Shown piece after piece: positions 11,033 to 23,235 of a DNA stretch of 64,000 nt (position 1 is the first letter of the stretch; every line of letters starts with the position of its first letter). The notes under the pieces were generated by a model. It was given only the letters and a program-made list of their open reading frames with translations. It had not been told where the DNA came from and did no database searches. The translations under genes and the position numbers were made by a program. The stretch is from Dastarcus helophoroides. Taxonomy: Eukaryota > Arthropoda > Insecta > Coleoptera > Bothrideridae. The stretch lies in contig CM053330.1 in the NCBI GenBank assembly GCA_028583605.1, positions 26,367,233 to 26,431,232 of the forward strand. Reading direction: 5' to 3'.

Positions 11033-14000
11033 ACTGAAATGCTACTTTAGGAGATTCGTGTTTCTCTAGGTCATTATGTTTCCATCTTCTATAGATCGGA
11101 TGAGTACTAGAGGAAAACACCAAAGTATTTCGATTAAAAATTTGAAGGAAAATAATAAGGTAAGCTAAAATCTCGTTTTCCCCCTACATATCTTAGAATT
11201 CTGGAGACTTTGATATCTCTACATTAGAGCTAAAGTATACGCTTGAATTTGAAGATTCTTAAGACTATCAGAAATCAATCAAAACTATCTAATTCGTGAC
11301 TTGTGAGATGACTAGTTCAAAATATATAAACTGTGTGCCTGAGAACTACTCGAGCAAGACACCAGGATAGCTTGAAAGACCAGTGAAGTGAGTCACCTAT
11401 TCAGCAGAATAGAGAGACTTAAGAGTCATTAGGGATGTATTCGATTCTGTTTCTTTTTCATTTATCTATTGTTTACCTTTTATAGAGCTGTATAACAACT
11501 GAATTCTATGCAGATATTCTTCTTGTTAAGATTACTAACCTTCGGCACTTTTCCATGTAATCCATCCACACAACCGAATAGGCGGCCTCGTTGGTCGCAA
11601 AATGGTTCCCGTTTCCGTCGAGGTGACTCTTCAGCCGTAGCCGCGGGACCCAATTTAAATACGGCTCTCTTTCGATATATGTGTGCAGCCTTAGAAGTCG
11701 GAACAAACCAATGGGATGGCTCGCCCGTCGGTCTTACGGGGCCGTCAATTCCGTCAGTAATTAAACGTGGTTGAAGTCCGGCGGCCAGTCGAGTCCTGAC
11801 CGAACGATCGCGGCCGTAGTAAATCACCCGGACCATTCGCCACATCTCTCCTCGCGATCTGCCTTTTCTTGTCCGGACGTCATTCGCTAATTAACGAAGG
11901 AGGTTAGAAGTAAGCGACGCAAAGGGTGGTGGCGTTTCGAGTTTACTGTCAATACGACCGATGGCCACATAAAATATATTTTTGATTTTGAAAATTTGAT
12001 CTCTTTTTTCCACCTTCACTTTAAGAATTGTCTAAAATTCTTAAACCATCCAGAATTATTGTTCCTTTCGACCCCTTACATGTATGCTTTATGAACGTTA
12101 GACCATTACTGATGAGTTACAGTACAAATAAATCATCGATGTCTAATTGGAGTGAACGACTCGTGCATTTACCTAAAACTTTCATCTGAACGAAAACTAG
12201 TTTCAGAAAATCAATAAATTCGAATTGAATTCTAAAAACAATTCTAAAGGTAAATTACATTCTTGACAAAGTTGAACAAAAATATCATAGGATTTTATAA
12301 AATCACTTAATTTAGAACAGAAAGCAGCAGAAGAATCTTGATTGACCAGTAGAAGGTTTCATTGGCGTCTCGTGGGGCTCAAGAGATTCGTCGATAAAAA
12401 ATTTTTGCGACATACACTTTCAAATTTTATGGAATATATCGTTGCGAGTTATCGGTTCGATAATTAAACTTTCGTGAATTGTAAACACTATATTTCAAAC
12501 TTATTTCAGAGCACTTAACTATCTGACACTCTAAGTAGCTGACTGACTAACTGACTTGAGGGCCGCTTTCCATTAACAAATGTTTCCAGAGAGTTTCTTA
12601 CATTACACAATTACTAAAATAAATTTTTCAACAACACTTCGTTCCAATATTGATAATGTGTGGGACATAACCGTCTATTAAGTTATAATAGCTTCGGTCG
12701 ACCTTTCTTGACACGGTTTTACTAGTTTTAGACTTGTTTCTCGCTTGTTTAATCAATGAACCTAGTTAAGAAGACCTAGGCTTTTTAATTCTATCTAAAT
12801 CTCATGAGTCAGTGACCTATTTTTTTTAAATTCTATTATGTTACCAACAGACTTCATAGTTGCAATATTACCAGAAACACAGAAAAATAATATCATACGT
12901 ACGCGAAGGCTATCGGCATCCGTTTCAGACTGTCGAGAATAGAGGGACACTGCTACTGGCAGACTCTCGCCCAACTAATTTGCAACAGCTGCGTTATATC
13001 CCCCCGCTTTGCCGCTCCATTAGATGGATTCCAGGATAGACGTTGCAAAACTATATGCGAAATACCCGGGACTACAAGCCAGGTCTAGGTGACAACGGAC
13101 TGCATTACATACAAACTAGGTATTTATAATTAATCAGTAGAATCTGCTAGAAGAAGAAAGAAATCCTTCAAAAGTTACGTATGTCCATATGGAATTATAT
13201 TTCGAAATTAATTAGTTGGAACGAAAAAATGTTTCTTAAGCTGGTCTAAATATTTAACCTAGTAATAATAAGTAGTGAGCCCCACGCTTCATTAACATCG
13301 TAACCGCACGATTAATTAGCGTTTGTCAGCTTACTATACAAGTTAATGTGAGTAATAAAGTAAATGAATATTTAATCAGCCTTCCATATGCTACGGATTG
13401 GAGACGAGGAAATGCAATAAATTTCGAATAATCCGTTAATTTTGAAGAAATTAGCATGGCGAGAAAGACACATATCGTGAGTAAGGCGAATTTGCAGGAA
13501 GTGAGCGAACGTTAATCGCCTCCCAGGTGCTATAATAATTAAGAAAAGCGATACAACGGCGTAATAGAAGGCAATTTGAAGGGAGTTAATGTAACGGCAG
13601 AGCTTACCTTGGCCAGATTACTTATACGATGATACCTATAAATTAATTAAGCTCTACTTAAACAAAGCTTCGTTGTAATTACACTTACTTTTATGACTGC
13701 ATTAGGATGGAGATCTCGGCCCGCACCTGGCAACGCTATTCTGTTTCGTCTCTCAACTAGGTTTGTTTGTTAATAGGGAAATCTGTCATCCAGGTATAAA
13801 AGAAGATAAAGTTGTGTCCTAGAATTACTTGAGCTCCTTTAATATGATCATCATATGGTAGTATTTAACTGAAGACTAGTGCATCAAAATAAATGCTATA
13901 TACATAAATAAATAGGGCAATACCTCCCATGACATTCTTCTAATTCTATAACTGTTCATCTGTTCCTGATCTTCTTGGGCCTCTTTCATATATAAGAATT

Positions 14001-14190
14001 GTAACTGGCGACTTTCATTACTTTAGGAATTGAAAATTGTTGAAGTCGGTTCCGCATACTAGGTCATGAATAAATGAAATGACAAATTGACGAGTTGGGG
14101 AATCCCCTATAATTTCCATAGTATAGTGCTTCTAAGCGATTTAGGATAGTATTTTTTTTCGATCTTTCATAACTTATACATTTTATAGTA
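11033..14190. other. Mostly single-copy-looking sequence with GC islands, no supported gene
   Basis: Around 11540-11930 GC rises (GGCGGCCTCGTTGGTCGC, CGACCGAACGATCGCGGCCG); overlapping ORFs run on both strands (minus 11480-11845, 121 codons), with no recognised domain. Around 12900-13100 and 13260-13700 further balanced islands occur, the latter with repeated ATTA and TAAT cores (CACGATTAATTAGCG near 13309, GAATATTTAATCAGCC near 13365). These look like clustered homeodomain-type sites in conserved non-coding DNA, but conservation cannot be tested here. No transposon signature was found. Confidence 0.35.
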
Positions 14191-14200
14191 TTATCTCCAC

Positions 14201-15640
14201 AGGATTTGCCTATCAAAAAGGCAAATCCACAGGGACAGCCTTAAACAATCTCGTCAAAAAAATAAAAAGTGCATACTTAAACAAAGAAATAGCTCTTTGT
14301 GGATTTATAGACATAGAGGGTGTTTTTGATAACACCTCATGTGAATCCATAAAGGCAGCAGCTATCAAAAAAGGTTTGTTTTGAGAAACCTACTATTAAC
14401 TGGATCGTCTCCATGTTAGATGATAGGAGAATCAAAGCAACCTTAGGCACTGATTCAGTCACAGTGAGCGGTTGTCCCCAAGGAGGTGTTTTATCTCTAC
14501 TACTGTAGTCCATCGTGGTTGATGACCTCCTAAATATACTGCATTACTCGGGCTTTGAAGCAAAGGTTATACAGATGATATTACTGTCATTATCAGGGGC
14601 AAAAACGATAAAATCCTGTCGGATTTAATGCAAAAATCCCTAAGCACCTTTGACATTTGGTGTTCAAAACAAGAGTTAAGTGTAAACCCAAATAAAACAA
14701 TAATATTTTTTTTCAGGAAGAGAAGGAAGCTAAATCTATCAGCTCCAGAGTCTCTGATCAGCTTCCACTATGAATGGAGTTCAGCTTAGTTTCTCCAGTG
14801 AGACTAAATATCTAGACATAGCCCTAGACCAAAAGCTCACATGCAATCCTCCTTTGACTCGAATAATCAAGCAAGCCATGACAGCGTTCTAGGCGTACCG
14901 CAAATTATTCAGCAAAGCCTGGGGTCTGAAACCGAAAATGATATATTGGTCATAAAGAATGATAATTACACCCCTGATCACATACGCTTCATTAGTATGG
15001 TGGCCAAAAATAACTAAAAAGACAGCACAAAACTAACTAAGCATAGTTCAAAGGTACGCATGTCTTGGTGTAACAGGCGCAATGAACACCTGTTCAACAG
15101 CAGCAGTGGAGGTTCTGCTAGGTCTAACTCCTCTCTACGTTTTATTGACTCTAACATTGTCTAGAAGTACAAACTATCTCTAAAAATTCTGGCAGGAGGT
15201 AATTAATTTTTCTTAATGGGAATGCCAGGCTATAAGGGAACTGAAGAAACTAAAATAGCTGATAACCTCACAAAAAGAAGAGTTACTGCTTCATTTTGTA
15301 AACCCAAACCATTCTTTACTGTAAGTTTTACAAAAACTCTACCACTGGGAAAAGGAACAAATAATCACCTTTTGGAGAAATTCTCCAGGTCAGAAACAAG
15401 CGAAAAGATTTCTAGGTTATCGTTTGCCAGAAAAAAACAAGAAAGTTATGTCTCAATGGAATGAACAAGTTGGAAAAGGAACAAATCAACACCTGAAAAA
15501 TGTTCCAAATTAAAATAAAGCTACAAACTAGTCGTCTTCTTATTGGTGATTTCCTCTTAATATACCACCTCAAGAAAATAGACAAAACGAATAACGATTT
15601 ATATAGTTTTTAGAATTTCTCGGACAAGGCGGCGGAACTC
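14201..15640 (+). pseudogene. R1/LOA-group LINE relic: RT and RNase H fragments
   Basis: A 5'-truncated non-LTR retrotransposon polyprotein. From 14202 the frame reads GFAYQKGKSTGTALNNLV, then GFIDIEGVFDNTS (RT palm block, usually DIEGAFDNT). Further on come a shifted GCPQGGVLS block, GYTDDITVIIRG near 14568 (the YADD box changed to YTDD), and a thumb region ending LGVTGAMNTCSTAAVEVLLG near 15115. From about 15210 the frame MGMPGYKGTEETKIADNLTK is the C-terminal end of an RNase H domain. The stretch between thumb and RNase H is much shorter than normal, so there is an internal deletion. Stops, frameshifts and the YTDD change make it inactive. It is a different lineage from the LINEs at 949 and 48927. 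Confidence 0.85.
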
Positions 15641-16480
15641 ATACTCTGCCAGATTGATTCGAAGCAAAATGAAACATTTGGGAAGGATGAAAATAACACA
15701 TGCTTAAATTGACAATTAAGCTACAAGGAATATTCTAATATTTATAAAAAGTGTGGAAAATATTGCAATAGTTTAGATTGAGGCTGCTCACAAGAGAATT
15801 AATTTGACGAATTGAAGAAAGGCCAATGAAAGCCAGTCGACCTCACACAAATAGAACTCTAAAATTTTCAAAATAACCTATAAAGATCTTTTGAGATCTG
15901 AAAAGACTTTTATAGATCTCTAAAGTCATAAGAAGGCTCATTTACAATTCTCGAGTCATCAGAAGAATTACGATGTTTAGAGTTCTAAGAAGACTAAATT
16001 ATCAAAAGGGTTAGGTTCCGGTGTCTCATAGAATTTATTGGAAGCTCCAAAATAAGATAGTGACTTGCGTGACTTGCCCATAGCACCACATAAACTTATT
16101 TAGAGAACTAAATTATCAAGGGGCTTACCTAAAACTTAAAATATTATCATTTAAAACTCTAAAGTCTTTAGAAGAATCATTTATAGTTACAAAATTCTTA
16201 TTTAGGCCCTTAAGGTCTCAGTAGCCTACACAGCCTGACACAAACTTTTGTGAGGACTTTTATGTCCTCAGAAGACTCATCTAGAGCTTTTATGCTCTCA
16301 AAAGCTCTGAAACACTTAATTGACTCATTTAAAGCCCCGCAGTTTTAAAAAACACATTTTCAACAAAATATTCAGAAATCTTAATTTGATCTCTAAGTTT
16401 AGTACTTTTACAATATGATTACGAAATACTCAGACGGCAAGATTGAATAAAAGTTTTGCTTCTTTCATTAGTTGACCATG
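15640..16480. repeat. Degenerate short-period repeats rich in AGAAGACTCATTTAGAGCTC
   Basis: From about 15840 to 16330 a loose unit of about 30-40 bp recurs: AAGTCTTCAGAAGACTCATT / TAGAGCTCTAAAGTC variants, for example near 15895, 15940, 16150, 16205 and 16265. Borders are fuzzy. A similar but weaker texture continues at about 16590-16880. No coding signal was seen. Confidence 0.5.
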
Positions 16481-16489
16481 TTAAAGAAC

Positions 16490-16620
16490 AATTAAACATT
16501 TAAGACGTTTCGCATCCCCATATTAACCGGTTTCTTCAGAACAAAGGAATACCAGATTCAGGACAAAAGAGTACGGTAACACCATAGTTTCTAAACTCAA
16601 AATAGATCTCTTGAGGATCT
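16490..16620 (-). mobile_element. Penelope-like element fragment with hammerhead-like motif
   Basis: On the minus strand, 16539-16504 reads CTGAAGA, a short degenerate stem region, then CGAAACGTC, the arrangement of a hammerhead ribozyme core as known from Penelope-like element terminal repeats. Downstream on the plus strand GAGTACGGTAACACCATAG (near 16571) resembles the GAGCACGGTAACTCAGTATG units at 19229 and 19319. No RT is attached, so this is probably a terminal-repeat fragment. Confidence 0.45.
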
Positions 16621-18940
16621 TGAGCTCTTGATAATAAGGCTTGGTGCTTCAGGTAAGCTTCTTTGGTAATTTAGAGTTCCAAGTCCAACAACGTTAGTAT
16701 TGTAAATTTCTTAAAAATCTAAAATAAGTCTTTTTAATTTCTTTAAGTTCTAGTCGAATTTTCTTGAAATTTTAGAGCTTTAGATTGGTTTTTAAGAATA
16801 TCGTACTTTAGATGCCTTTCTCAAGGACTTTAGATCTCTATACAAACCTTAAGAAGACATTAAAGCTTTAGGCTCTAGATTCTAGATTGAATAAATGTCC
16901 AAGGACACCTCAATCGCAAGGTAGCACAACGGGTCCAAAAAGGAGACATAAGTTCAGGTCTAATTTAGGCAATTTACTCTAAATCCAGAAATCTAGAATA
17001 GAGGTCTAGGCATGCCTTATGATGAATTAAGAGCTTAAAAATATTTTCAACTGTGGCACGTTCAGCTGTTTCATTAGAGAACCTTTAATTTACATCAACA
17101 ATCACACGTCGCTTATAAATTTATCGATTTGATAGAATCATTTCCTAATTTCATTGCCCTAGTAAAACTTATTCCTGCCTCCAAATCCAAATAGTTACCT
17201 TGTCACAATTTCTGTGATTTCTCTTCCGTAGACTAACGTCGCTTTAAATTGAGTCGTATTGCGGTATAACCGGCAAACGGACTAATGTGTAAGCGATAAG
17301 AGAATGACACGAAGTCGACTTTTCTTAATCGGTCACATTAGCGATAACAGGAGCACTAATTTCAACTGATATTTTTAAAACTGTGCTTAATCGACGCAAT
17401 TAACTTAATGCACCTGCAATTTGCACCTTGAGCGGAGTACATATACTATTTCCAAAAGAAACTAAATTAAGCCAACTTATCTCCTGATGATAAAATAATT
17501 AGCATTTTACAGGCACTCATTTATAATGAACTGTCTTCCGATACAGAAGTAAATTTTAAATAAACTCTAAATAATTTAGATAAAGCAGTCGACGAACTTT
17601 CGTTCCTAGAAATTGCAAGCATGCATCAACCGTGTAATATGCAAGGGAAGTTTAATAATAAAACCATTATTACAACGGGAAATATATTAGGAAATCCAGC
17701 CGGAACACGTATCAATCACTATACATATTCTGCACAAACAAAGAGACAGAAATGTCACTTCTGCTACCATGGCAGGACGTGGTTATTGGCCTAAAAACTT
17801 CTTAACGTCTATCTAACATAACTAGCACTAAATAAGACTTCAATTTATAAAAATCTTAAGGAAACATAAAGGCTAGTACGCATTAATAGACAAAATTGCG
17901 CAACTGTCTGTAAACAAATCGAAGATTTTGTCCCTATACAGTCCTGAATAAATTTCAAAATTGGTTAGGGACGTTGTCAGGCATCCATACCTGCCCAATT
18001 GAACTAAATTAGTTTCAGAGAGACTATGACAAGAGAGACAGTGAACTGTGAAATTGCTGTTTGTTCTCGGGGAGACGTACATGTTTCCCATTTGTCTATA
18101 GACAATCGCAGAACTTTGTCTATAGACACAAGTTACGCGATTTTGTTGCGAGTATGTACTAGCCATAATAATCACGAATCTGTTTGTCAAATTGTCGAGT
18201 TTAAAATCTAAATTTCGTTTTAGTTTTTAAGTCAAATTGACTTCCATTTAAGCACAAAACAAAATAAATTCAATATATAAATATTGCATTTAATGTGATG
18301 GGTAATCGACGCAATCAAATTAATTAATAAACATTTTCTTAAAATTTCGACTTTTTATGAGAAAATTTGGTTTTGAAAGAAATTGGGAATATCCGAGTTT
18401 AGATTCAAATTTTTAATATTTAAAATTGAAGTTTTGGAATTTTTTACATAATTATCAAGACTTTTTTTGAAATACTGACTGCTTTTTTAAAATTCTGAGT
18501 TAAGCCTTGGGATTTTTATATTTTTTTAATCTCGAATTCATAATCGAAATGTTTAAAACAATCCAAATTTTAAATTTAAAGTAGAAATTCTTAGAAAAAA
18601 AGCCTTATACATTTCGAAAAGAACATCGAATTTTTAAGAAGTTGAAATTTCATAATTTTGTTGAAAAATCTAGTTTAAATTGAAAAGGTCAACTTTTGTT
18701 TTAAATGTTGTATTAGAATAAAAATTTCGACTTTTTCGAACACCATTTGAGTACCATACCCTGCAGATAGTAAATTAGATTTTCCTGGGGTTTTGTGACA
18801 CCGTCATGAATTGGACCAACAGGAATCAAAAAGAAGATACGAGACGTCCCAAGGTAACGAAAAATAAATTTGATGGAAATCGAGTTGCACCGTATTTAAT
18901 TACTTGTTATTTTATTTTTTAAATAACCTACTGTATAGAT
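16621..18940. other. Mixed unique and AT-rich sequence, no gene recognised
   Basis: 16621-16900 continues the loose short repeats. 17040-17090 carries an arm relative of the 6668-7080 hairpin. 17220-17640 is a better-balanced island (AAACGGACTAATGTGTAAGC, TCGGTCACATTAGCGATAAC) that may be single-copy. ORFs at 17873-18211 overlap on opposite strands without recognisable content. 18350-18740 is a short stretch of the TTTCGACTTTT low-complexity type. Nothing here supports a gene call. Confidence 0.35.
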
Positions 18941-18949
18941 TGATTTTTA

Positions 18950-19425
18950 TTTAGATTTGGACAGATTGCTGAAAATATTTGAATCAAAAAATATGCATCG
19001 TAACAACTACAAAAAAATTGTGATAACGAAGGTTTCCACGGCCAGAGTCAGTACAGAATATACTTCTTCCGGGATTGGACCGTGTCAAAGAATTACTAAA
19101 AGTGTTCGACATTTCGCCCACCATCGTAGGGGGTTTCTTCAGAACAAAGAAAAGAAACAATAAATGAAAAGAGGAATATGAGGAAATATGTAAAAATGAA
19201 AGAATGAAAAGGCCAATTTCAATCATCAGAGCACGGTAACTCAGTATGTCCACCATGCCAGTGGCGAAACTCTTCTGAATTGAAAATTGGTAAAAAGGAT
19301 AAGAAAGTTTAGACAGAAGAGCACGGTAACTCAATATGTGCACCATACCAGAGGCGAAACTCTTCTTAGTAGTTCTTTGACACGATCCAATCCGGGAAGA
19401 AGTATATCCTGTACTTACAAAAAAA
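18950..19425 (-). mobile_element. Penelope-like terminal fragment: inverted repeat, hammerhead-like motif, 90-bp duplication
   Basis: About 19050-19090 (GTACAGAATATACTTCTTCC ... ACCGTGTCAAAGAA) is inverted at about 19365-19418 (TTCTTTGACACGATCC ... AAGTATATCCTGTAC). Between them, on the minus strand, 19142-19106 reads CTGAAGA, a CCC/GGG-type stem, then CGAAATGTC, a hammerhead-like core. A tandem duplication of exactly 90 bp follows: GCACGGTAAC at 19231 and 19321, GGCGAAACTCTTCT at 19263 and 19353. Together with 16490-16620 this looks like terminal repeat material of Penelope-like elements. The family assignment is inferred from the ribozyme-like motif, not from an RT. Confidence 0.5.
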
Positions 19426-20990
19426 TTGTTTAACTCGATAAACTGAAGAAAGTGACAATTGATGTATGTAGTAAGGAAACCCCTGATTGATCAAAAGCAT
19501 TTGCAGCTGTTAAACTTAGCTACTTTAACTATTACTTAGTGATAAGTAATGCCACATAACAATAAAAAATCTCATTATGTTTTATCTGCTTAAAAATTGT
19601 ACATTTCCAGGGATTGCTGTGATTTATAAAAGACCTGTTTCCTCAGCGAACGACATCGGTCCCATTCTGCAAAATTGTAAAGCGATATCTTATCTCCAAT
19701 TTAATTTTAATGAATCGTAAACGTCTAGAAAGGCATAACTGAGGCTAGCTTCGTCTGTTAGATTCTCCCCGGCTGATAACAGCGGGTCGGTTGGTATGCC
19801 GGCATTCCAACCATCCGTGTTGATCACAAATACCATCCGTAGAGAAGGCCGCGCCGCCCCCGCAGAGCCCCTAGCCCCAGGGGCTCATCACTGGCACAGA
19901 ACTAGATTTATTACGATTCACTCTCACGGTCTTATTAAACAGACTCGAGATACATAACGACGGATTCTCGCTTTGCTGGTAAACTCGTGGGGCTTTGTCA
20001 TTACAAAGCCTTTAATATTACGAAGCGGGACCGGCATTTGACTAAACTATTACGAAAATAACCCTACCCATTGTAACACTTTATCTGAATTCAGTTCTAA
20101 TTTCTAGCGCACTCGTCAAAAGTCTTCTACCATAATTTGTTTTGTACTTAACTAAATTATCCTGATTCCAGGAGACTTCACCTTTCGCAAAAATGGTAAC
20201 TTTGACAAAAGCACTTTATACTAATAAGAAGTCTTAAAGTCAAACAATAGCTTGGCAGAAACCGTGATTAAAAATACCTAAAAATGGTTTTTAGGGGACT
20301 TCAACATACAGATAACGAAATAGTTGCTCATTTGGCAGCGGGCCCCAGAGACGCGTCGGCATTCCATCCCATCCGTCCACCATCGAATATCTCCGAGATT
20401 ATTTCGGGAGATTTGATTGAATGTAACCCCTCAGCATCCATCATGTTTAGAGAGGCTCCGTACGACTCCAAATCATCTGACTTCTGTTCTGTCTAAATCC
20501 CCGAGTATCCCCCGGGGACTCGCTTCTCCTCCGGGCGCCGCATTCCTTTATCTCCCACTTTGTGCGCCTCGGCTGAGGATATTTAAGGGCGAGATTGTTT
20601 CTCCTGCCGTTGTCATTTTCACCGTAATTATGTGATATTTTCCAATTAAGCGTAGACTGTGATCTTTCTTTGCAGGCGCGCAAACTATTTATCTCTTTGT
20701 TGCAAACGCTAGCGTTAAGGTTTTTAATCGCCAAGTTGTAATTAGAGTTAGGTAAACAACAATTAATTAGAATTTGGGCCCTTCAATGTATTAAATGTTT
20801 AAAAGATTGTAAACATAGATAAATTTTTGATGGATGCGCCGGAGCTTAAGCATCAAATGTTAACATACTACTTGCTAATAGGAAACCTATCAAATACCAC
20901 TCAAATTGATCAAAATTTCCCTAAAATTTAGTAGCGCTGAATACATTTTTGTTTGCAACATTGTCGATAGCATCAGCTTATCAAAGACGT
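19426..20990. other. Higher-GC single-copy-looking islands with GC hairpins
   Basis: Two islands stand out. 19740-19990 contains an 8-bp stem GAGCCCCT/AGGGGCTC at 19865-19886. 20290-20720 contains a CGAGT...ACTCG stem enclosing CCCC/GGGG at 20502-20522 and is rich in CpG (GACGCGTCGGC, CCTCCGGGCGCCGC). ORFs of 70-95 codons overlap on both strands at 20284-20734, none with a domain. The texture suggests conserved non-coding DNA such as enhancers. No gene is called. Confidence 0.35.
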
Positions 20991-22290
20991 ATTTGTGTTC
21001 TTAGGAAATAATTTTCAAAAAAGAAAAAAAGAAAATGATGAAAAAACTTTTCATCGAAGCCTTTTTTAAAAAAAATTCTAAAATAAAATTTTTGAGGAAG
21101 TATTTTTTAGAAAAAAACTTTTAAAAATTGGAAGAATTTTGAAGTTTTAGTTTTTAGTCAGTAACTTTTTTAAGTAATGTTTTTTTTTGTAAAAAATAAA
21201 AGAACAACTTTCCAGAAAAAAAAGAAATGTTTTTTGAAAAATGAAGAAAAAATTATTAGCAATCATTTTTTTTCCAAAATAACTTGTGAAGAAAATACTT
21301 CACAGCGAAGTACCTTTTTTAAAAACAACTTCTGGAACCTGGTTTCCGAAAAGTGTGTTCTGAAAAACTAAAAAAAACCTTTATTTCTGTGAAATAAGAT
21401 TTTAAAAGTATGAAGAAAAATTAAAGTTTTTCTTTTAGAAATAATTTTTAGAGAAGTGTTTCTTCAGAAACAATCTCTAATTAATGGTCAGATCTTAAAA
21501 TTTCTTCAGCAGCTTATTTCAGAAAAAAATCTGAAGAAAGAATTGTTTTTCTGGAAAAATGAGGAAATGAGAGTTTTCAGCGAAGCTTTTCTGCAAAAAT
21601 AAGTTAAAGAAAACTGAAAAAAAGTCATTAATGGATAACTTTTTTTCCTGAAAGTTGATGCAGAGAAAATAATTTGCTAAAAAGTTGAAGTTCTTTTCTG
21701 AAAAAACAAAATAGTAAATTGCTTAGCGAAATGTTTGTCAGAAATAATTTAGAACAATGTTTTAAAGAAAGAATATTTCGCCACATATGCTAAACAAAAT
21801 TTGCAATGTACTACGTTTGTGGAAAAAAAATTCTGAAAATATAAATACAGAAAGAAGAAAATACTCCGAGGAATATTATTTCCCAAAATTGAAAAACAAT
21901 TAGCAGTTTTTCTTTTAGAAAGCAAGTTTCGAATAAAAAGTGTTTTAGACACGTGTTTTTCCAGGAACAACATATCAAAAACAATTTTGAAATTTCTTCA
22001 GTAGTTTTTTTTTTCAGAAAAAAATTTATCGGAGAATTGAAACGTAAAACTTTTGAGCAAAGTTTTTTAGAAAAAAAAACACTCATTTGCGGTGAAATGC
22101 TCTTCCATTATAAAAGAATTATAAAAGAATTTTTTTCTGAAAATTGATAAAAAAAATATTTTAATAAGTAGATTTCTTTTTCAAAAATAATTTCCAAAGA
22201 ACAATTTTAGCGAAGTGCTTCTTTCAAAAACAAATTCTGAAAAAAACTTATTAAAAAGAATTGACTTTATTCCTCAAAGATCAACATAGA
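20991..22290. repeat. Low-complexity array, TTTTCTGAAAAATGAAGAAAA type
   Basis: Short degenerate motifs alternate: TTTTTCTGAAAAA, GAAGAAAA, GCGAAGT and TTTTCAGAAATAAT recur every few tens of bases for over a kilobase, and A/T runs dominate. Lysine/phenylalanine-rich ORFs on both strands (for example 21177-21371 and 21811-22147) are products of this composition and are not genes. The motif set differs from the TTTCGACTTTT arrays later in the window. Confidence 0.7.
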
Positions 22291-23235
22291 AGAAATAACT
22301 GGACAACACTGATTTTGTCACACGAACTCTGGTAGGTAATTAGGTATATTTGGATTACCTACCCCCATTATGAAACCGTACCTTTTTTTTCACCACCCCC
22401 AATTTTCTTGTAACAAAGTAAAATTTAATTTTGGAAAGGTAGTCTTCCCCAATACTGTTCGTTTTTATTTAGGTCCGTAAATTATTTACATCTTGAAAAA
22501 TTTTATCAGAAATAAAACATAATATCATGATCATATTAATTCTTCATTTAAAGTCTTTTTTATCATTAAAATTTGGGTACTTTTTATGTTAATGGGACAC
22601 CAGGGATCGAAAAAATCACAATTAGGAAAAAGTTTGTGCTACACGTAGATCTTTAATTTGTAAATAAAAAACTGTAAAGCATCTACACTTGTAAAGCTCT
22701 CTGGTATATTTCTACCACCATTTCATATCAAATTAGGCTTACCAAAAATTTTCTAGAGGGAATGTGTCCCAATAAAAATGGATTTTTATATTTCATAGGG
22801 AAGTTCCCCAGAATGAGTGAAGTAGTAGTAGTAGAACCTCAAATTAAAAAATTAATAAAAGACTCGTTGTTTAAAGAAAAATTAAATGTTTTAAAAAATC
22901 AGCATAAAGATGCTTCAAAAATTTAACTGGATATTTTTCGGTTTACCACAAGAGGAACATCTAAAGATATTTGGTTCAAAAACTTTTATTGGAGTACAAA
23001 ACTTTGGGTTGCAATATGGGGATCAAGATTCATTTTTTAGACACATATCTTGACTTTATTCCTACGAATTAGGCGACTGTGGGGGGCTTTAAGTGATAAG
23101 AACTGATAAAAGTTTCATGCGGACATTCCAATGATGGAAAACCTTTATCAGGGTAGACTCAAAGGTGTTGACTGACTAGTACTGCTTCTGGAGATCCATT
23201 ATTTTTCAAACATTCAACAAAAAAATGTCGTGAGT
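22291..23235 (+). other. Interruption in the low-complexity array, possible eroded coding relic
   Basis: This block lacks the array motifs. Near 22960-23205 the plus strand reads KFHADIPMMENLYQGR, then after a frameshift DYCFW. This looks like eroded protein-coding sequence and reminds me of a motif seen in insect repeat-borne ORFs, but I cannot name the family. No start, no intact frame and no terminal repeats were found. It may be an old transposon inserted in the array. Confidence 0.25.

Noticed and set aside
10815..11123. 102-codon minus-strand ORF with long serine/leucine runs, and an arginine/glutamate ORF on the other strand
   Set aside because: Both are translations of the GA microsatellite.
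11480..11845. 121-codon minus-strand ORF in a GC island
   Set aside because: An 88-codon plus-strand frame overlaps it and a second minus frame is also open, which is typical of GC-rich non-coding DNA; no domain and no splice or promoter context.
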